Source of the DNA: Paracoccaceae bacterium
GTDB taxonomy: Bacteria; Pseudomonadota; Alphaproteobacteria; Rhodobacterales; Rhodobacteraceae
Length of the DNA stretch: 42,542 nucleotides
Assembly: GCA_026989055.1 (NCBI GenBank)
Contig: JALSKC010000068.1
Coordinates: 1-42,542, forward strand
Direction of reading: 5' to 3'
Shown: piece by piece, positions 17,715 through 26,106 of the stretch
How positions within the stretch are numbered: position 1 is the stretch's first letter
How the letters are laid out: each line of letters begins with the position of its first letter
Program-made: the position numbers and the translations under genes
The notes under the pieces: generated by a model
Told to the model about the DNA's origin: nothing
Database searches by the model: none
The model's input: the letters and a program-made list of their open reading frames with translations, nothing else

Positions 17715-18152
17715 TCACGCTTCGGTTATCTGGCGCCGGGGCGGTATCGAATAGGTGATGCCGGCGCGCGCCACGGGCTCATCCTCGCCTTGCGAATATA
17801 CCAGCACGTCGCCCACCGCCAGCACCCGCCCCAGCTTGAGCACCCTGCCCCGGGCGATCAGGTCGCGCCCGGCGGCGGGCTTGCGCATGAAGTCGATGGA
17901 ACAGCTGGTGGTGACCGCCAGCGCCTCCGGCCCGATCAGGGACAGCACCGCGAGATACATGGTCACATCGGCCAGGGCAAACATGCTCGGCCCCGAGACG
18001 GTATTGCCCGGGCGCAGGTTGCGGTGGTCCACCTTCATGCGCACGGTGATCTCGCGCAAGGCGAGTTCGAGAACGGAAAAATCCCGGCCCACCTGCGGGA
18101 AATGCCGGTGCAGGAAGCGTTCCAGCTCGTCCCGAGACATTTTCAGCTTCAT
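17715..18152 (-). CDS. PaaI-type hotdog-fold thioesterase
   Basis: The 145-residue protein fits the acyl-CoA thioesterase PaaI/hotdog family, with the HRNLRPGNTVSGPSMFALADVTMYLAVLS helix region and the IDFMRKPAAGRDLIARGRVLKLGR strand region. The ATG at 18152 has GGAGGGAAAGCC before it. It diverges from an enoyl-CoA hydratase-like gene across 59 bp, so a joint role in acyl-CoA metabolism is likely, but the substrate is unknown. Confidence 0.88.
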   Translation of the reverse strand: MKLKMSRDELERFLHRHFPQVGRDFSVLELALREITVRMKVDHRNLRPGNTVSGPSMFALADVTMYLAVLSLIGPEALAVTTSCSIDFMRKPAAGRDLIARGRVLKLGRVLAVGDVLVYSQGEDEPVARAGITYSIPPRRQITEA

Positions 18153-18211
18153 GGCTTTCCCTCCGTATGCCGGCGTCCTAAACTTGGCCGCAAACCGCAG
18201 ATGGGGACAAG

Positions 18212-18997
18212 ATGCCAATCCTGGAACGTCACGATAGAGGTGCGCTGGCGCATCTGACCATGAACTCCCCCGAGCGGCTGAACGCATTGTCGGATGCCAT
18301 GCTGGCGGCCCTGCGCGCTGAATTCACCCGGCTGATGGGCGAGGCCGCGATCCGCGTCGTGGTGCTCTCGGGGGCGGGCAAGGCGTTTTGCGCCGGTCAC
18401 GACCTGAAGGAAATGACCCGCGCCCGGCAGGCCGAGGATGGCGGCGCCGCCTATTTCGCCGATCTGTTCGCGCGCTGCTCGGAGGTGATGCAGATGATCC
18501 CCCGCCTGCCCCAGCCGGTGATCGCCCAGGTGCACGGGATCGCCACCGCCGCCGGCTGCCAGCTGGTGGCCAGCTGCGACATGGCGGTGGCCGCCGAGGG
18601 CACGCGCTTTGGCGTCAACGGGGTGAACATCGGGCTGTTCTGCTCCACGCCGATGGTGGCGCTCGCCCGCAACATCCCGCGCAAGGCCGCCTTCGAGATG
18701 CTGACCACCGGCGAATTCATCGACGCAACCCGCGCCCGCGAACTGGGGCTTGTCAACCGGGTGGTGCGCGAGGCCGATCTCGCCGCCGAAACCCGCGCGC
18801 TGGCCGAAACCGTGGCCGGCAAGCTCGGCACCGCGGTGCGGATCGGCAAGCGCGCTTTCTATGATCAGCTGGAAATGCCGCTGGCGCAGGCCTACGCCTT
18901 TGCCGGAGAGGTGATGGTGGAAAACATGCTCGATGCCGATACCGAGGAAGGCATCGCCGCCTTCATCGAAAAACGCAAACCCGCCTGGAGCCAATGA
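18212..18997 (+). CDS. Enoyl-CoA hydratase/isomerase family protein
   Basis: The 261-residue crotonase-fold protein carries the CoA oxyanion-hole segments AFCAGHDLKEM (about residues 58-68) and the IATAAGCQLVASCDMAVA segment near residue 110. It resembles the ECHDC3-like subgroup more than FadB-type hydratases; the usual catalytic glutamates of crotonase are not obvious (the second-motif region reads VNIGLFCSTP), so hydratase activity is uncertain. The ATG follows a short leader shared with the divergent thioesterase gene. Its stop overlaps the start of the broken DUF1801 gene in an ATGA, indicating that both were one operon. Confidence 0.88.
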   Translation: MPILERHDRGALAHLTMNSPERLNALSDAMLAALRAEFTRLMGEAAIRVVVLSGAGKAFCAGHDLKEMTRARQAEDGGAAYFADLFARCSEVMQMIPRLPQPVIAQVHGIATAAGCQLVASCDMAVAAEGTRFGVNGVNIGLFCSTPMVALARNIPRKAAFEMLTTGEFIDATRARELGLVNRVVREADLAAETRALAETVAGKLGTAVRIGKRAFYDQLEMPLAQAYAFAGEVMVENMLDADTEEGIAAFIEKRKPAWSQ

Positions 18998-19430
18998 GCG
19001 CCGCCAGAAACAAGACGGTCGTGACCGGGGGCACAAGGGAGGTCGAGGCCTTCATCGCCGCCCTGCCCGACAAACGGCGCCGGGAAGCCGAGGTGCTGGA
19101 TGCGTAGTTTCGCGAGGCGACCGGTTTCCTGCCCCGGCTCTGGGCCAGATCAATGATCGGCTATGGCAGGTATCACTACGTCTACGACAGCGACCGCGAA
19201 GGCGACATGCTGGCCACCGGTTTTCGCCCGCCAAGGCGCGCCATTCGATCTACATCATGCCGGGCTACGAACCCTACCCCGACCTTGCGGCGCGCCTGGG
19301 CAAGCACAAGAACGGCAAAAGCTGCTGGTATGTGAACAAGCTCGATGACATCGACCTTGAGGTGCTGGCCGAACTGATCAGGCGCGGATTGGCGGACCTC
19401 GGTCGCAAATGGCCGGTCGAACCCGGCTGA
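18994..19430 (+). pseudogene. DUF1801 family protein, disrupted by a stop and a frameshift
   Basis: The frame opens at 18994 (MSAARNKTVVTGG), overlapping the upstream stop. It meets TAG at 19105-19107 after LDA and resumes in the same frame (SMIGYGRYHYVYDSDREGD). Near 19220-19224 it shifts: the continuation GFSPAKARHSIYIMPGYEPY is one frame away. Adding one T to the TTTT run there restores it, and the repaired length is 438 bases, an exact multiple of three. The sequence otherwise matches small DUF1801 (YdhG-like) proteins, including the KSCWYVNKLDDIDLEVLAELI end. Function of the family is unknown. The remnant is barely diverged, so inactivation is recent or, less likely given two lesions, artefactual. 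Confidence 0.85.
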
Positions 19431-19458
19431 GACGTCGGTTGATTCTTGCCGCCGCCGA

Positions 19459-19477
19459 GCGGGGGCGCTGCCCCCGC
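19459..19477 (+). terminator. GC hairpin, likely terminator-like element
   Basis: GCGGGGGC pairs perfectly with GCCCCCGC around GCT, 28 bases after the DUF1801 stop. There is no clean T-run, only GGAGTATTT further on. Hairpins of this composition followed by that sequence are, as I recall, common at Rhodobacterales gene ends. Confidence 0.5.
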
Positions 19478-19483
19478 ACCCCC

Positions 19484-19506
19484 GGAGTATTTCCGGCAAG
19501 ATGAAG
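19484..19506 (+). repeat. 23-bp intergenic element, copy 1
   Basis: The element begins GGAGTATTT and ends CAAGATGAAG. It pairs with the inverted copy at 19640-19662 at 21 of 23 positions, and it directly follows the GC hairpin. Confidence 0.75.
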
Positions 19507-19639
19507 TAAGGGATCGTTAACCGGTTTCTGCTTCCAATCGGGTTGCGCAACAGGCTGGAGAGCCGATGGGCGTGCAAGGTGAAGCCCCGACCCGTCCGGT
19601 CCGGAATCCGGCCGGCGGGCGGGGTGGACCGCCGCCTCC

Positions 19640-19662
19640 CTTCATCTTGCCCCAAATACTCC
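19640..19662 (-). repeat. 23-bp intergenic element, copy 2 (inverted)
   Basis: Read on the minus strand it begins GGAGTATTT and ends CAAGATGAAG, differing from copy 1 at two bases. It would sit just beyond the 3' end of the M32 gene, mirroring copy 1 after the DUF1801 remnant, so each element follows one of the two convergent genes. Confidence 0.75.
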
Positions 19663-19737
19663 TGCCAGCGGCCCGCGCGGGGCGCCCTCGACGGGCGGCC
19701 CGCGCGGCCCTCCTTTCCGGACAGGCCCGCCGACAGG

Positions 19738-21282
19738 TCACCCCCCGTAGAGGGCCCCGAATTTCTCGTCGAGATAGGCCAGCAGCGGCGCTTCGCTCGG
19801 CGCCGCGCCGCAGGCGCGTTCGATCGTGGCCTGCGGGGGGCGCAGCCCGCCAAAGCGTTGCAGGTTCTCGCGCAACCACCCCGTCGCTGCCGACGTGTCG
19901 CCCCGCCCAAGCTGGTCGTCCAGATCCGGCACCGCCGCGCGCAGCGCCTGGTACAGGCAGCCGGCATAGACATTGCCCAGCGTATAGGTGGGGAAATAGC
20001 CGAACAGCCCGATTGACCAGTGCACGTCCTGCAGGCAGCCGTTGGAGGGCCGGTCGACGGTCATCCCGAAATCGGCGGCGAAGCGGTCGTCCCAGGCACC
20101 GGGCAGATCCCTCACCGGCAGATCGCCCGAGATCAGGGCGCGCTCCAGGTCGAAGCGCATCAGGATGTGCAGGTTGTAGTGCACCTCGTCGGCTTCGGTG
20201 CGGATGAACCCCGGATGCACCCGGTTCACGCTGGCGTAGAAGGCCTCGGCGTCCGCCGGGCCGAAATCGCCGAAGGTTTCACGCATGCGGGCAAACAGGA
20301 AGGCGGTGAAGGGACGCGAACGGCCAAGCTGGTTTTCATAGATCCGGCTCTGGCTTTCGTGCACCCCCATCGAGACGCCACGCCCCAGCGGGCTCAGCAG
20401 GAAGGCGCGGTCGATGTTCTGCTCATAGGCGGCGTGGCCGACCTCGTGGATGGTGGAATAGAAGCAGTTGAAGGGATCGTCCGGGCTGGTGCGGGTGGTG
20501 ATGCGCACATCCAGCCCCGAACCCGAGGAAAACGGATGCACCGCCCTGTCGATGCGGCCGTGGTCGAAATCGTAGCCGAAGGCGCGGGCCAGTTCGCGGG
20601 CAAGCGCCATCTGCCCGGCCTCGTCGAAGCTGCCCGTCAGCGGCGCGGGCTGGCGCTCCGCCCCCAGCAGGCGTTCGCGCAGCGCCACCAGCCGCGGGCG
20701 CAGCGCGGCGAACATCCGCTCCAGCTCGCCCGCCGTCATGCCCGGCTCGTAGTCGTCAAGCAGCGCGTCATAGAGATCACCGCCATCGGCCAGCGCCGCC
20801 GCTTCCTCGCGCTTGAGCGCCACCACCTCCTCGAGGGTGGGGGCGAAGGCGGAGAAATCCTCCGCCGCGCGGGCCTGCGCCCAGATGCCCTGGGCCAGCG
20901 AGGTGACACGGGCGATCTCGGCAGCCAGCGGCCCCGGAACCTTCGTGTGGCGCAGGTAGCTGCGGCGGATCAGGCGCAGGCTGGCGCGGCCCGCCTCGTC
21001 GAGGCGCCCGGGGTCGATCTTCTCCAGCCATTCGCCGATGCGCGGATCGGTGCGCCGGGCGTGCAGCACCGCCTCCAGGGCGCCGACCTCCTCGGCCCGC
21101 TGCGCCGCCGCACCGCGCGGCATCACGGTTTCGCGGTCCCACCCCAGCCGCCCGGCCACCTGCGCCAGCGCCTCGGTTTCGCGCTGGAAGGACATGAGTT
21201 CCCGATGGGCCTCCCCGCTGCCGCCGGCTCCTCCCCCTCCGCAGGCGCTGTTCCCGCAGGCGCTCTCCCGCGGCGCGCTCAT
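19738..21282 (-). CDS. Metallo-carboxypeptidase, peptidase family M32
   Basis: The 514-residue protein is a full-length M32 (thermostable carboxypeptidase 1-like) enzyme with zinc motif HEVGH at 279-283, followed by the family's HESQSRIYENQLGR (third ligand) and GFIRTEADEVHYNLHI. It trims amino acids from peptide C-termini in the cytoplasm. The ATG at 21282 overlaps the ctaA stop in an ATGA, which fixes the start. Compared with usual homologues, which begin close to the MSFQRETEALAQ segment, it has an extra Gly/Ala/Cys-rich stretch (ESACGNSACGGGG) arising from a short tandem duplication. Confidence 0.93.
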   Translation of the reverse strand: MSAPRESACGNSACGGGGAGGSGEAHRELMSFQRETEALAQVAGRLGWDRETVMPRGAAAQRAEEVGALEAVLHARRTDPRIGEWLEKIDPGRLDEAGRASLRLIRRSYLRHTKVPGPLAAEIARVTSLAQGIWAQARAAEDFSAFAPTLEEVVALKREEAAALADGGDLYDALLDDYEPGMTAGELERMFAALRPRLVALRERLLGAERQPAPLTGSFDEAGQMALARELARAFGYDFDHGRIDRAVHPFSSGSGLDVRITTRTSPDDPFNCFYSTIHEVGHAAYEQNIDRAFLLSPLGRGVSMGVHESQSRIYENQLGRSRPFTAFLFARMRETFGDFGPADAEAFYASVNRVHPGFIRTEADEVHYNLHILMRFDLERALISGDLPVRDLPGAWDDRFAADFGMTVDRPSNGCLQDVHWSIGLFGYFPTYTLGNVYAGCLYQALRAAVPDLDDQLGRGDTSAATGWLRENLQRFGGLRPPQATIERACGAAPSEAPLLAYLDEKFGALYGG

Positions 21283-22427
21283 GCCCCCGCCCCCCGCAGC
21301 GACTGCGCCGGCGGGAACAGCGCCAGATGGCGGGCCCGGAGCGCCAGAACCCACAGCGCCACCGCCCCCAGCTGGTGCAGCAGCGCCAGATGAACCGGCG
21401 CCGAATACATCACCGTGCCGATACCCAGCACCAGCTGGCCGAACAGCATCACCGCCATCCAGTCGAAGGCACGCCGGGTCGCCATGTTGCCGCTGGCCCG
21501 GCTGACCCGCCACAGCCACAGACCGAAGAGGAACACCAGATAGCCCCACATGCGGTGGATGAACTGCACCAGCCCGTCATCCTCGAAGAAGTTGCGCCAC
21601 AGCGGGCGCAGATCGAAGGCGTCGGGCGGAAAGAACTGCCCGGCCATCAGCGGCCAGTCGGTATAGCCGCGGCCCGCGTCGATGCCGGCGACCAGCGCCC
21701 CCAGAAGGATCTGGACGAACAGCAGCCCCAGCATCCAGCCGCCCAGCCGCACCAGCCGCGGTTCCTTCGCGCGCCGGGCCTGCAGCAGCTCGGCCTCGGA
21801 GCGGCCCAGGGTGAAGACCATCCAGGCGATCAGCCCGAGGATGACGAAGGCCAGCCCGAGGTGGATCGCCAGCCGGTAGCTGGCCACATCCAGCATCTCT
21901 CCGCCCAGGCCGGAGGAGACCATCCACCAGCCGATCGCCCCCTGCAGCCCGCCCAGCAGGCCGAGCGCCAGAAGCCGGCCCGTCCAGCCCGGCGGAATCC
22001 TGCGCGATGCCAGAAAGGCGAGGAAGCCGACCGCCCAGACCAGCCCGATCATGCGCCCGAGCTGTCTGTGGCCCCATTCCCACCAGTAGATGGCCTTGAA
22101 TTCGGCAAGGCTCATGCCTCGGTTCTGCAACTGGTATTCGGGGATCTCCTTGTAGGCTTCGAACTCGGCCTGCCAGTCGGCCTCGCTCAGCGGCGGGATG
22201 GCCCCGCGAACGGGTTTCCACTCGGTGATCGCCAGCCCGCTGTCGGTCAGCCGGGTCAACCCGCCGACGAGGATCATCACCGCCACGAGCAGGAACAGCA
22301 GGATCAGCCACAGCCGGATCTGGCGGCGCGCGCCCCGATCCCGACCGATCAGCCCTCCTTGCGGGGCGGGGCGGGGAGAGGCTCCGGCGGTTCCGACTTC
22401 CTCGAATATCGAACGCTTCCGGCTCAT
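21279..22427 (-). CDS. ctaA: Heme A synthase (Cox15/CtaA type)
   Basis: CtaA oxidises heme O to heme A for aa3-type cytochrome oxidase. The 382-residue protein has eight membrane helices and four conserved heme-ligand histidines in HRQLGRMIGLVWA, LAIHLGLAFVI, FIHRMWGYLVF and LLHQLGAVALW. The first extracytoplasmic loop (LTRLTDSGLAITEWKPVRGAIPPL) is of the long Cox15 type, without the Bacillus CtaA cysteine pair. It is followed, with a four-base overlap, by the M32 peptidase. Its upstream region (22428-22580) has a repeated GGCGCGAGAGAC motif on the minus strand. Confidence 0.97.
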   Translation of the reverse strand: MSRKRSIFEEVGTAGASPRPAPQGGLIGRDRGARRQIRLWLILLFLLVAVMILVGGLTRLTDSGLAITEWKPVRGAIPPLSEADWQAEFEAYKEIPEYQLQNRGMSLAEFKAIYWWEWGHRQLGRMIGLVWAVGFLAFLASRRIPPGWTGRLLALGLLGGLQGAIGWWMVSSGLGGEMLDVASYRLAIHLGLAFVILGLIAWMVFTLGRSEAELLQARRAKEPRLVRLGGWMLGLLFVQILLGALVAGIDAGRGYTDWPLMAGQFFPPDAFDLRPLWRNFFEDDGLVQFIHRMWGYLVFLFGLWLWRVSRASGNMATRRAFDWMAVMLFGQLVLGIGTVMYSAPVHLALLHQLGAVALWVLALRARHLALFPPAQSLRGAGA

Positions 22428-22580
22428 TGCGTGCCCGTCCTTCCCGTTCCCGTCCTTCCCGCCCCTCGCGCCGTCTCTCGCGCCCGTCTCTCGCGCCGCC
22501 GCGCAGATCCGCTGCGAACCTAGTCAGCGCGCCTGCGATGAACAAGCCCCGGAACAAGCCCGGCGCGCCCCGGCGCCGGC

Positions 22581-23342
22581 TCAGCGCTCCCCCGGCCCGC
22601 CGCCGCGTTCCTTCCAGCGGGCCATCTGGCGCATGATCCCGTGCAGAAGCTGCACGTCGGCCCGGGTCAGCGGCATCCGCGACCACAGGTTGCGCAGGTT
22701 CAGCTTCATCCCCGCCGCCTTCTCGGGGGGAAAGAAGAAACCCGCCTCCTCCAGCCGCTCCTCGTAATGATCGCCCAGCTTCTCCACCTCCAGCCGGGTG
22801 GCAAGCCCGGCGCGCGCCATTGCCATCCGCTCGGGCGGGGCATCGGCCTGCCGGAGGTGCCACTCATAGGCGGTCAGCAGCACGCATTGCGCCAGGTTCA
22901 GGCTGGGAAAGGCCGGGTTGACCGGCACCGAGACGATGGTGGAGGCCAGCGCCACGTCCTCGTTTGTCAGACCGGCGCGTTCGGGGCCGAACAGGACCGC
23001 TACCCTTTCGCCCGCCGCGATCATCTCGCGGGCGGCGGCCATGGCGCGCCGCGGCGTCATCACCGGCTTGGTGAGGCCGCGCCCGCGGGCGGTGGTGGCA
23101 AAGACATGGGTGCAGTCGGCGACCGCCTCGGCGGTGGTGGAGAAGATCCCCGCCTCGTCAAGCAGCCGCCCCGCCCCCGAGGCCATCGCCACCGCCCTTT
23201 CGCTGGGCCAGCCGTCGCGGGGCGATACCACGCGCATCCGCTCGAGCCCGAAATTCCACATCGCGCGCGCCGCGCCGCCGATGTTCTCGCCCATCTGCGG
23301 GCGCACCAGCACGAAGGCCGGCTGCACGGGTTCACGGGCCAT
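22581..23342 (-). CDS. trmJ: tRNA/rRNA methyltransferase, TrmJ-type SpoU family
   Basis: The 253-residue SPOUT protein has the knotted-fold motifs VLVRPQMGENIGGAARAMWNFGL at the N-terminus, VLFGPERAGLTNEDV in the middle and VPVNPAFPSLNLAQCVLLTAYEW at the SAM site. These match TrmJ, which 2'-O-methylates position 32 of tRNA anticodon loops. The ATG at 23342 (MAREPVQPAF) is preceded by GAGGGG. It is divergent from thiE across 130 bp. Confidence 0.92.
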   Translation of the reverse strand: MAREPVQPAFVLVRPQMGENIGGAARAMWNFGLERMRVVSPRDGWPSERAVAMASGAGRLLDEAGIFSTTAEAVADCTHVFATTARGRGLTKPVMTPRRAMAAAREMIAAGERVAVLFGPERAGLTNEDVALASTIVSVPVNPAFPSLNLAQCVLLTAYEWHLRQADAPPERMAMARAGLATRLEVEKLGDHYEERLEEAGFFFPPEKAAGMKLNLRNLWSRMPLTRADVQLLHGIMRQMARWKERGGGPGER

Positions 23343-23472
23343 TGTCCCCTCCGATAGCGATCCGGCGCGTGATAGGCCGCCGCCCGGCCCGTGGCAAGCG
23401 CCGCGCCGTTGACGTAGCCAAGCGGCGCGTTCCGGTCTATAGGGCGAAAAACCGCAACCGGAGCCCGGAACC

Positions 23473-24093
23473 ATGACCGAAGCCGAACGCCCCCAGATCT
23501 ACCTGATCTCGCCGCCGGAATTCGAACTTTCCACCTTCCCCGAAACCCTGGCCCGGGTGCTGGACAGCATCGAGGTGGCCTGTGTGCGGCTGGCCCTTTC
23601 CAGCCGCGACGAGGCGCGCATCGCGCGCGCCGCTGATGCCCTGCGCGAGGTCACCCACGCCCGCGACATCGCCCTGGTGATCGAGGAACACGTGATGCTG
23701 GTGGAACGGCTGGGGCTTGACGGCGTTCACCTCGGCGACGGGGCGCGTTCGGTGCGCCGGGTGCGCAAGACGCTGGGGAAAGATGCCATAATCGGCGCCT
23801 GGTGCGGCAATTCGAGGCATGACGGCATGAACGCCGGCGAGGCGGGGGCCGATTACGTCAGCTTCGGCCCGGTCGGGCAGACCGCGCTGGGGGACGGGCG
23901 GATTGCCGAGGCCGATCTGTTCGCCTGGTGGTCGGAGATGATCGAAGTGCCGGTGGTGGCCGAGGGCGGACTGGATCAAGATCTCATCGCAAAACTCTGG
24001 CCAGTCACGGATTTCTTTGGAGTAGGGGCGGAAGTCTGGGATCGGGACGATCCCGTTCAGGCATTAGGCGCGCTGATCTCGGCCATGGGCTGA
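23473..24093 (+). CDS. Thiamine phosphate synthase-like protein
   Basis: The 206-residue TIM-barrel protein matches the ThiE/TenI family, which joins the thiazole and pyrimidine units of thiamine. Recognisable elements are LVIEEHVMLVERLGLDGVHLGDG, AGADYVSFGPV and VVAEGG. The usual serine-histidine loop after the IG strand reads GAWCGNSRHDG, a variant seen as I recall in Rhodobacterales homologues. No other thi gene is adjacent, so a catalytic role is likely but not certain. Its last 37 bases overlap the 3' end of the convergent olsA gene. Confidence 0.82.
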   Translation: MTEAERPQIYLISPPEFELSTFPETLARVLDSIEVACVRLALSSRDEARIARAADALREVTHARDIALVIEEHVMLVERLGLDGVHLGDGARSVRRVRKTLGKDAIIGAWCGNSRHDGMNAGEAGADYVSFGPVGQTALGDGRIAEADLFAWWSEMIEVPVVAEGGLDQDLIAKLWPVTDFFGVGAEVWDRDDPVQALGALISAMG

Positions 24094-24935
24094 GAAAGCG
24101 CCTCGCCGGCCCTTTCCAGCTCGGGCGGAAAGCCTGCGCGCACCGCCTGTTCGCAGGCCCGGGCCAGCGCCTTGCGGTCGGAAAAATCGGCCACCTGCAG
24201 CGGCGCGTGCCAGACCAGTTCCACCGTGCCCTGCCGGGGCGCGGCCAGCACCTGCAGCAGATGCGGCCCGAAGGCCATTTCCCCCCACCATCCGTAAAAG
24301 CGCGGATCGGCCCCGTCCGGGGCACGGTAGATCACCGTCACCGGCTGGATCCACAGATCATGACGCAGATCTTCCTCGAAGAACGCCGCAAAAAGCGTTG
24401 ACTTGAAAGGCAGAATACTCAACCCGTCAGTCGATGTTCCCTCCGGGAAGAACAACAGCTTGTGCCCCGCCCGAAGCCGCTGCACGAAGGCCCGGCGCTG
24501 CCTGAGCGCCTCGCTGGCGCGGCGGTTGATGAACACCGTTCCGGTGGCCCGCGCCAGCCAGCCGATGGCCGGCCAGGAGGCGACCTCGGACTTGGAGACG
24601 AAATAGACCCGCTTGCTGGCGTTGAGCGCGAAGATGTCCAGCCAGGACGCATGGTTGGAGACCACCGCCCCGTGCCGGCGCATCTGGCTGCCCCGCACCT
24701 TGCGCCTGACCCCCAGAATGATGAAGGCCAGCCGGCAGACGTTCTGGGTGATATGCGGCGTCCAGGGCCGGTGCACCCCCCACAGCGGGCGCTCCACCAG
24801 CCGCAGCGCAAGCAAAAGCCCCAGCCCGCCGAAGATGACCGTCACCAGGGCCGTGCCGCGCAACACCACCCGCAGCCATCCCGCCGGACCGACCGGCACC
24901 GGCGCGGGCTCCTGCCCCGGATCCCAGCCCGCCAT
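24057..24935 (-). CDS. olsA: Lyso-ornithine lipid O-acyltransferase (PlsC-type)
   Basis: OlsA adds the second, ester-linked acyl chain to lyso-ornithine lipid. The 292-residue protein has an N-terminal membrane helix (about residues 26-45) and the PlsC motifs: NHASWLD (H95, D100) and FPEGTST (163 on). Its place directly after olsB with a one-base overlap is the main reason to prefer ornithine lipid over phosphatidic acid synthesis. It converges on and overlaps the thiE 3' end. Confidence 0.9.
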   Translation of the reverse strand: MAGWDPGQEPAPVPVGPAGWLRVVLRGTALVTVIFGGLGLLLALRLVERPLWGVHRPWTPHITQNVCRLAFIILGVRRKVRGSQMRRHGAVVSNHASWLDIFALNASKRVYFVSKSEVASWPAIGWLARATGTVFINRRASEALRQRRAFVQRLRAGHKLLFFPEGTSTDGLSILPFKSTLFAAFFEEDLRHDLWIQPVTVIYRAPDGADPRFYGWWGEMAFGPHLLQVLAAPRQGTVELVWHAPLQVADFSDRKALARACEQAVRAGFPPELERAGEALSQPMAEISAPNA

Positions 24936-25741
24936 CAGCCGTCTCCCTCCGAGCGGGCGGAAAGGCTGCCGGCAGGGCTGCCGTACAGACTTTTCTGGCG
25001 CGGGTTCAGGCGATCGGTTTCCAGCAGCATGAAGACATCGGTCGTGTTGAGGTCATGATCGACGAAAGCCCCCTCGCCCACCACCCCGCCGGTCCGGAGA
25101 TAGGCCCTGATCAGCGGCGGCAGCGCACGCAGCGCCGCCCGGCGGTCCAGCTCGTGGCGGGCCAGCCCGCCCAGGGGGCGGGCCCGGGCACCCCGCGCCC
25201 GCGGCCTGAGCGTCGCCGGGGCGAGATGGTAATGGCGCAGGTAGGAAAGCGGCTCCGACAGCGCATCCACATCGGTGCCGTGAAAGCTCGCCACCCCGAA
25301 CAGCAGCTCGAACCGGTGGCGGCGGACATATTCGGCCAGCCCGTTCCACAGCATGAACAGCGCCCCGCCCCCGCGGTGCTCCGGCGCCAGGCAGGAACGG
25401 CTGAGCTCGAGCAGCCGTCGCCCGCTCGCGCGCAGCGGCGCGAGATCATATTCCGCCTCGGAGCTGAAGCCCCCGGCGCGCGCCGCATCCTCCGCGCTCA
25501 GCAACCGGTAGAGCCCGACCACATGCTCTCCGTCCGCCGGGTCGGCACGCCGGTCCACCAGGAGCAGATGCGCGCAGAAGGGATCGAAGCGATCCCCCTC
25601 CAGCCGGCCCGCATGATCGGCCCCCGGCGCCGGTGCGCCCAGCTCCTCCACGAAGACCCGGTAGCGCAGCCGCCGGGCAGCGCGCAGATCCTGCGCATCT
25701 CGGGCCAGGCGCAGTTCCAGATCCGGGTCAGCGACGATCAT
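24935..25741 (-). CDS. olsB: Ornithine-acyl-ACP N-acyltransferase
   Basis: OlsB transfers a 3-hydroxyacyl chain from ACP to the alpha-amino group of ornithine, the first step of ornithine lipid synthesis. The 268-residue product has the GNAT/hemolysin-like acyltransferase pattern (ARRLRYRVFVEELG, then LLELSRSCLAPEHRGGGALFMLW and LLFGVASFHGTDV). The stop overlaps the olsA start (TGATG). The 161-bp region upstream, to the DUF3553 gene on the same strand, is AT-richer near 25855-25890 and probably holds the promoter. Confidence 0.93.
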   Translation of the reverse strand: MIVADPDLELRLARDAQDLRAARRLRYRVFVEELGAPAPGADHAGRLEGDRFDPFCAHLLLVDRRADPADGEHVVGLYRLLSAEDAARAGGFSSEAEYDLAPLRASGRRLLELSRSCLAPEHRGGGALFMLWNGLAEYVRRHRFELLFGVASFHGTDVDALSEPLSYLRHYHLAPATLRPRARGARARPLGGLARHELDRRAALRALPPLIRAYLRTGGVVGEGAFVDHDLNTTDVFMLLETDRLNPRQKSLYGSPAGSLSARSEGDG

Positions 25742-25902
25742 CGCCCCTGCGCCTCTCCGGCCGCGAACGCCCGGCGCGCCGTGCCGGAAGGCGCTCCGGC
25801 ACGGTGCCCGAAAACCGGAAAATCAATGGCTTGCGGCCGCCTCCTGCCATTTGACACCACCTTGGGTTGTGATATATCCGAAAAGGGAAACAGACGGGGG
25901 CA

Positions 25903-26088
25903 TCAGGTGTCAACGACGATTTCGAGAGCCGCGCAGCCGGCGGGAATCACGACCTTCCCCGCATTCTCGAACATGACCGTGGTGCGTTCGGCGATGTTGC
26001 TCTGCACCTGGCCGACGCCCCATTGCGGGTGCTCCGGGTGGCGCACCAGCATGCCGGGGAGAAGCTGCGCATTCGGATTGTCGTTCAT
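25903..26088 (-). CDS. DUF3553 domain protein
   Basis: This 61-residue protein (MNDNPNAQLLPGMLVRHPEHP) matches DUF3553, a tiny alphaproteobacterial family. Its GMLVRHPEHPQWGVGQVQS and VMFENAGKVVI strands resemble the Tudor-like beta-barrel of the UvrD/PcrA C-terminus and CarD N-terminus; an RNA-polymerase or DNA-repair link is only inference. The start has GGAGG seven bases upstream, within a palindrome shared with the divergent chpT gene. Confidence 0.88.
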   Translation of the reverse strand: MNDNPNAQLLPGMLVRHPEHPQWGVGQVQSNIAERTTVMFENAGKVVIPAGCAALEIVVDT

Positions 26089-26094
26089 CACCGC

Positions 26095-26106
26095 CCCTCC
26101 GGAGGG
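26095..26106. promoter_or_regulatory. Palindromic Shine-Dalgarno shared by DUF3553 and chpT
   Basis: CCCTCCGGAGGG is a perfect 12-bp palindrome in the 24-bp gap between divergent start codons. Read either way it supplies GGAGG exactly seven bases from an ATG (26113 on plus, 26088 on minus). Because the gap is too short for promoters, each transcript must start inside the other gene, so the two mRNAs have complementary 5' ends. Confidence 0.85.

Larger units (their letters stand above)
19431..19737. other. Intergenic region with hairpin and inverted repeat pair
   Basis: The 307 bp between the DUF1801 remnant and the convergent M32 gene hold a strong GC hairpin (19459-19477) and two facing copies of a 23-bp element (19484-19506 and 19640-19662), bracketing about 130 bp. 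No coding frame is supported. Confidence 0.6.
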
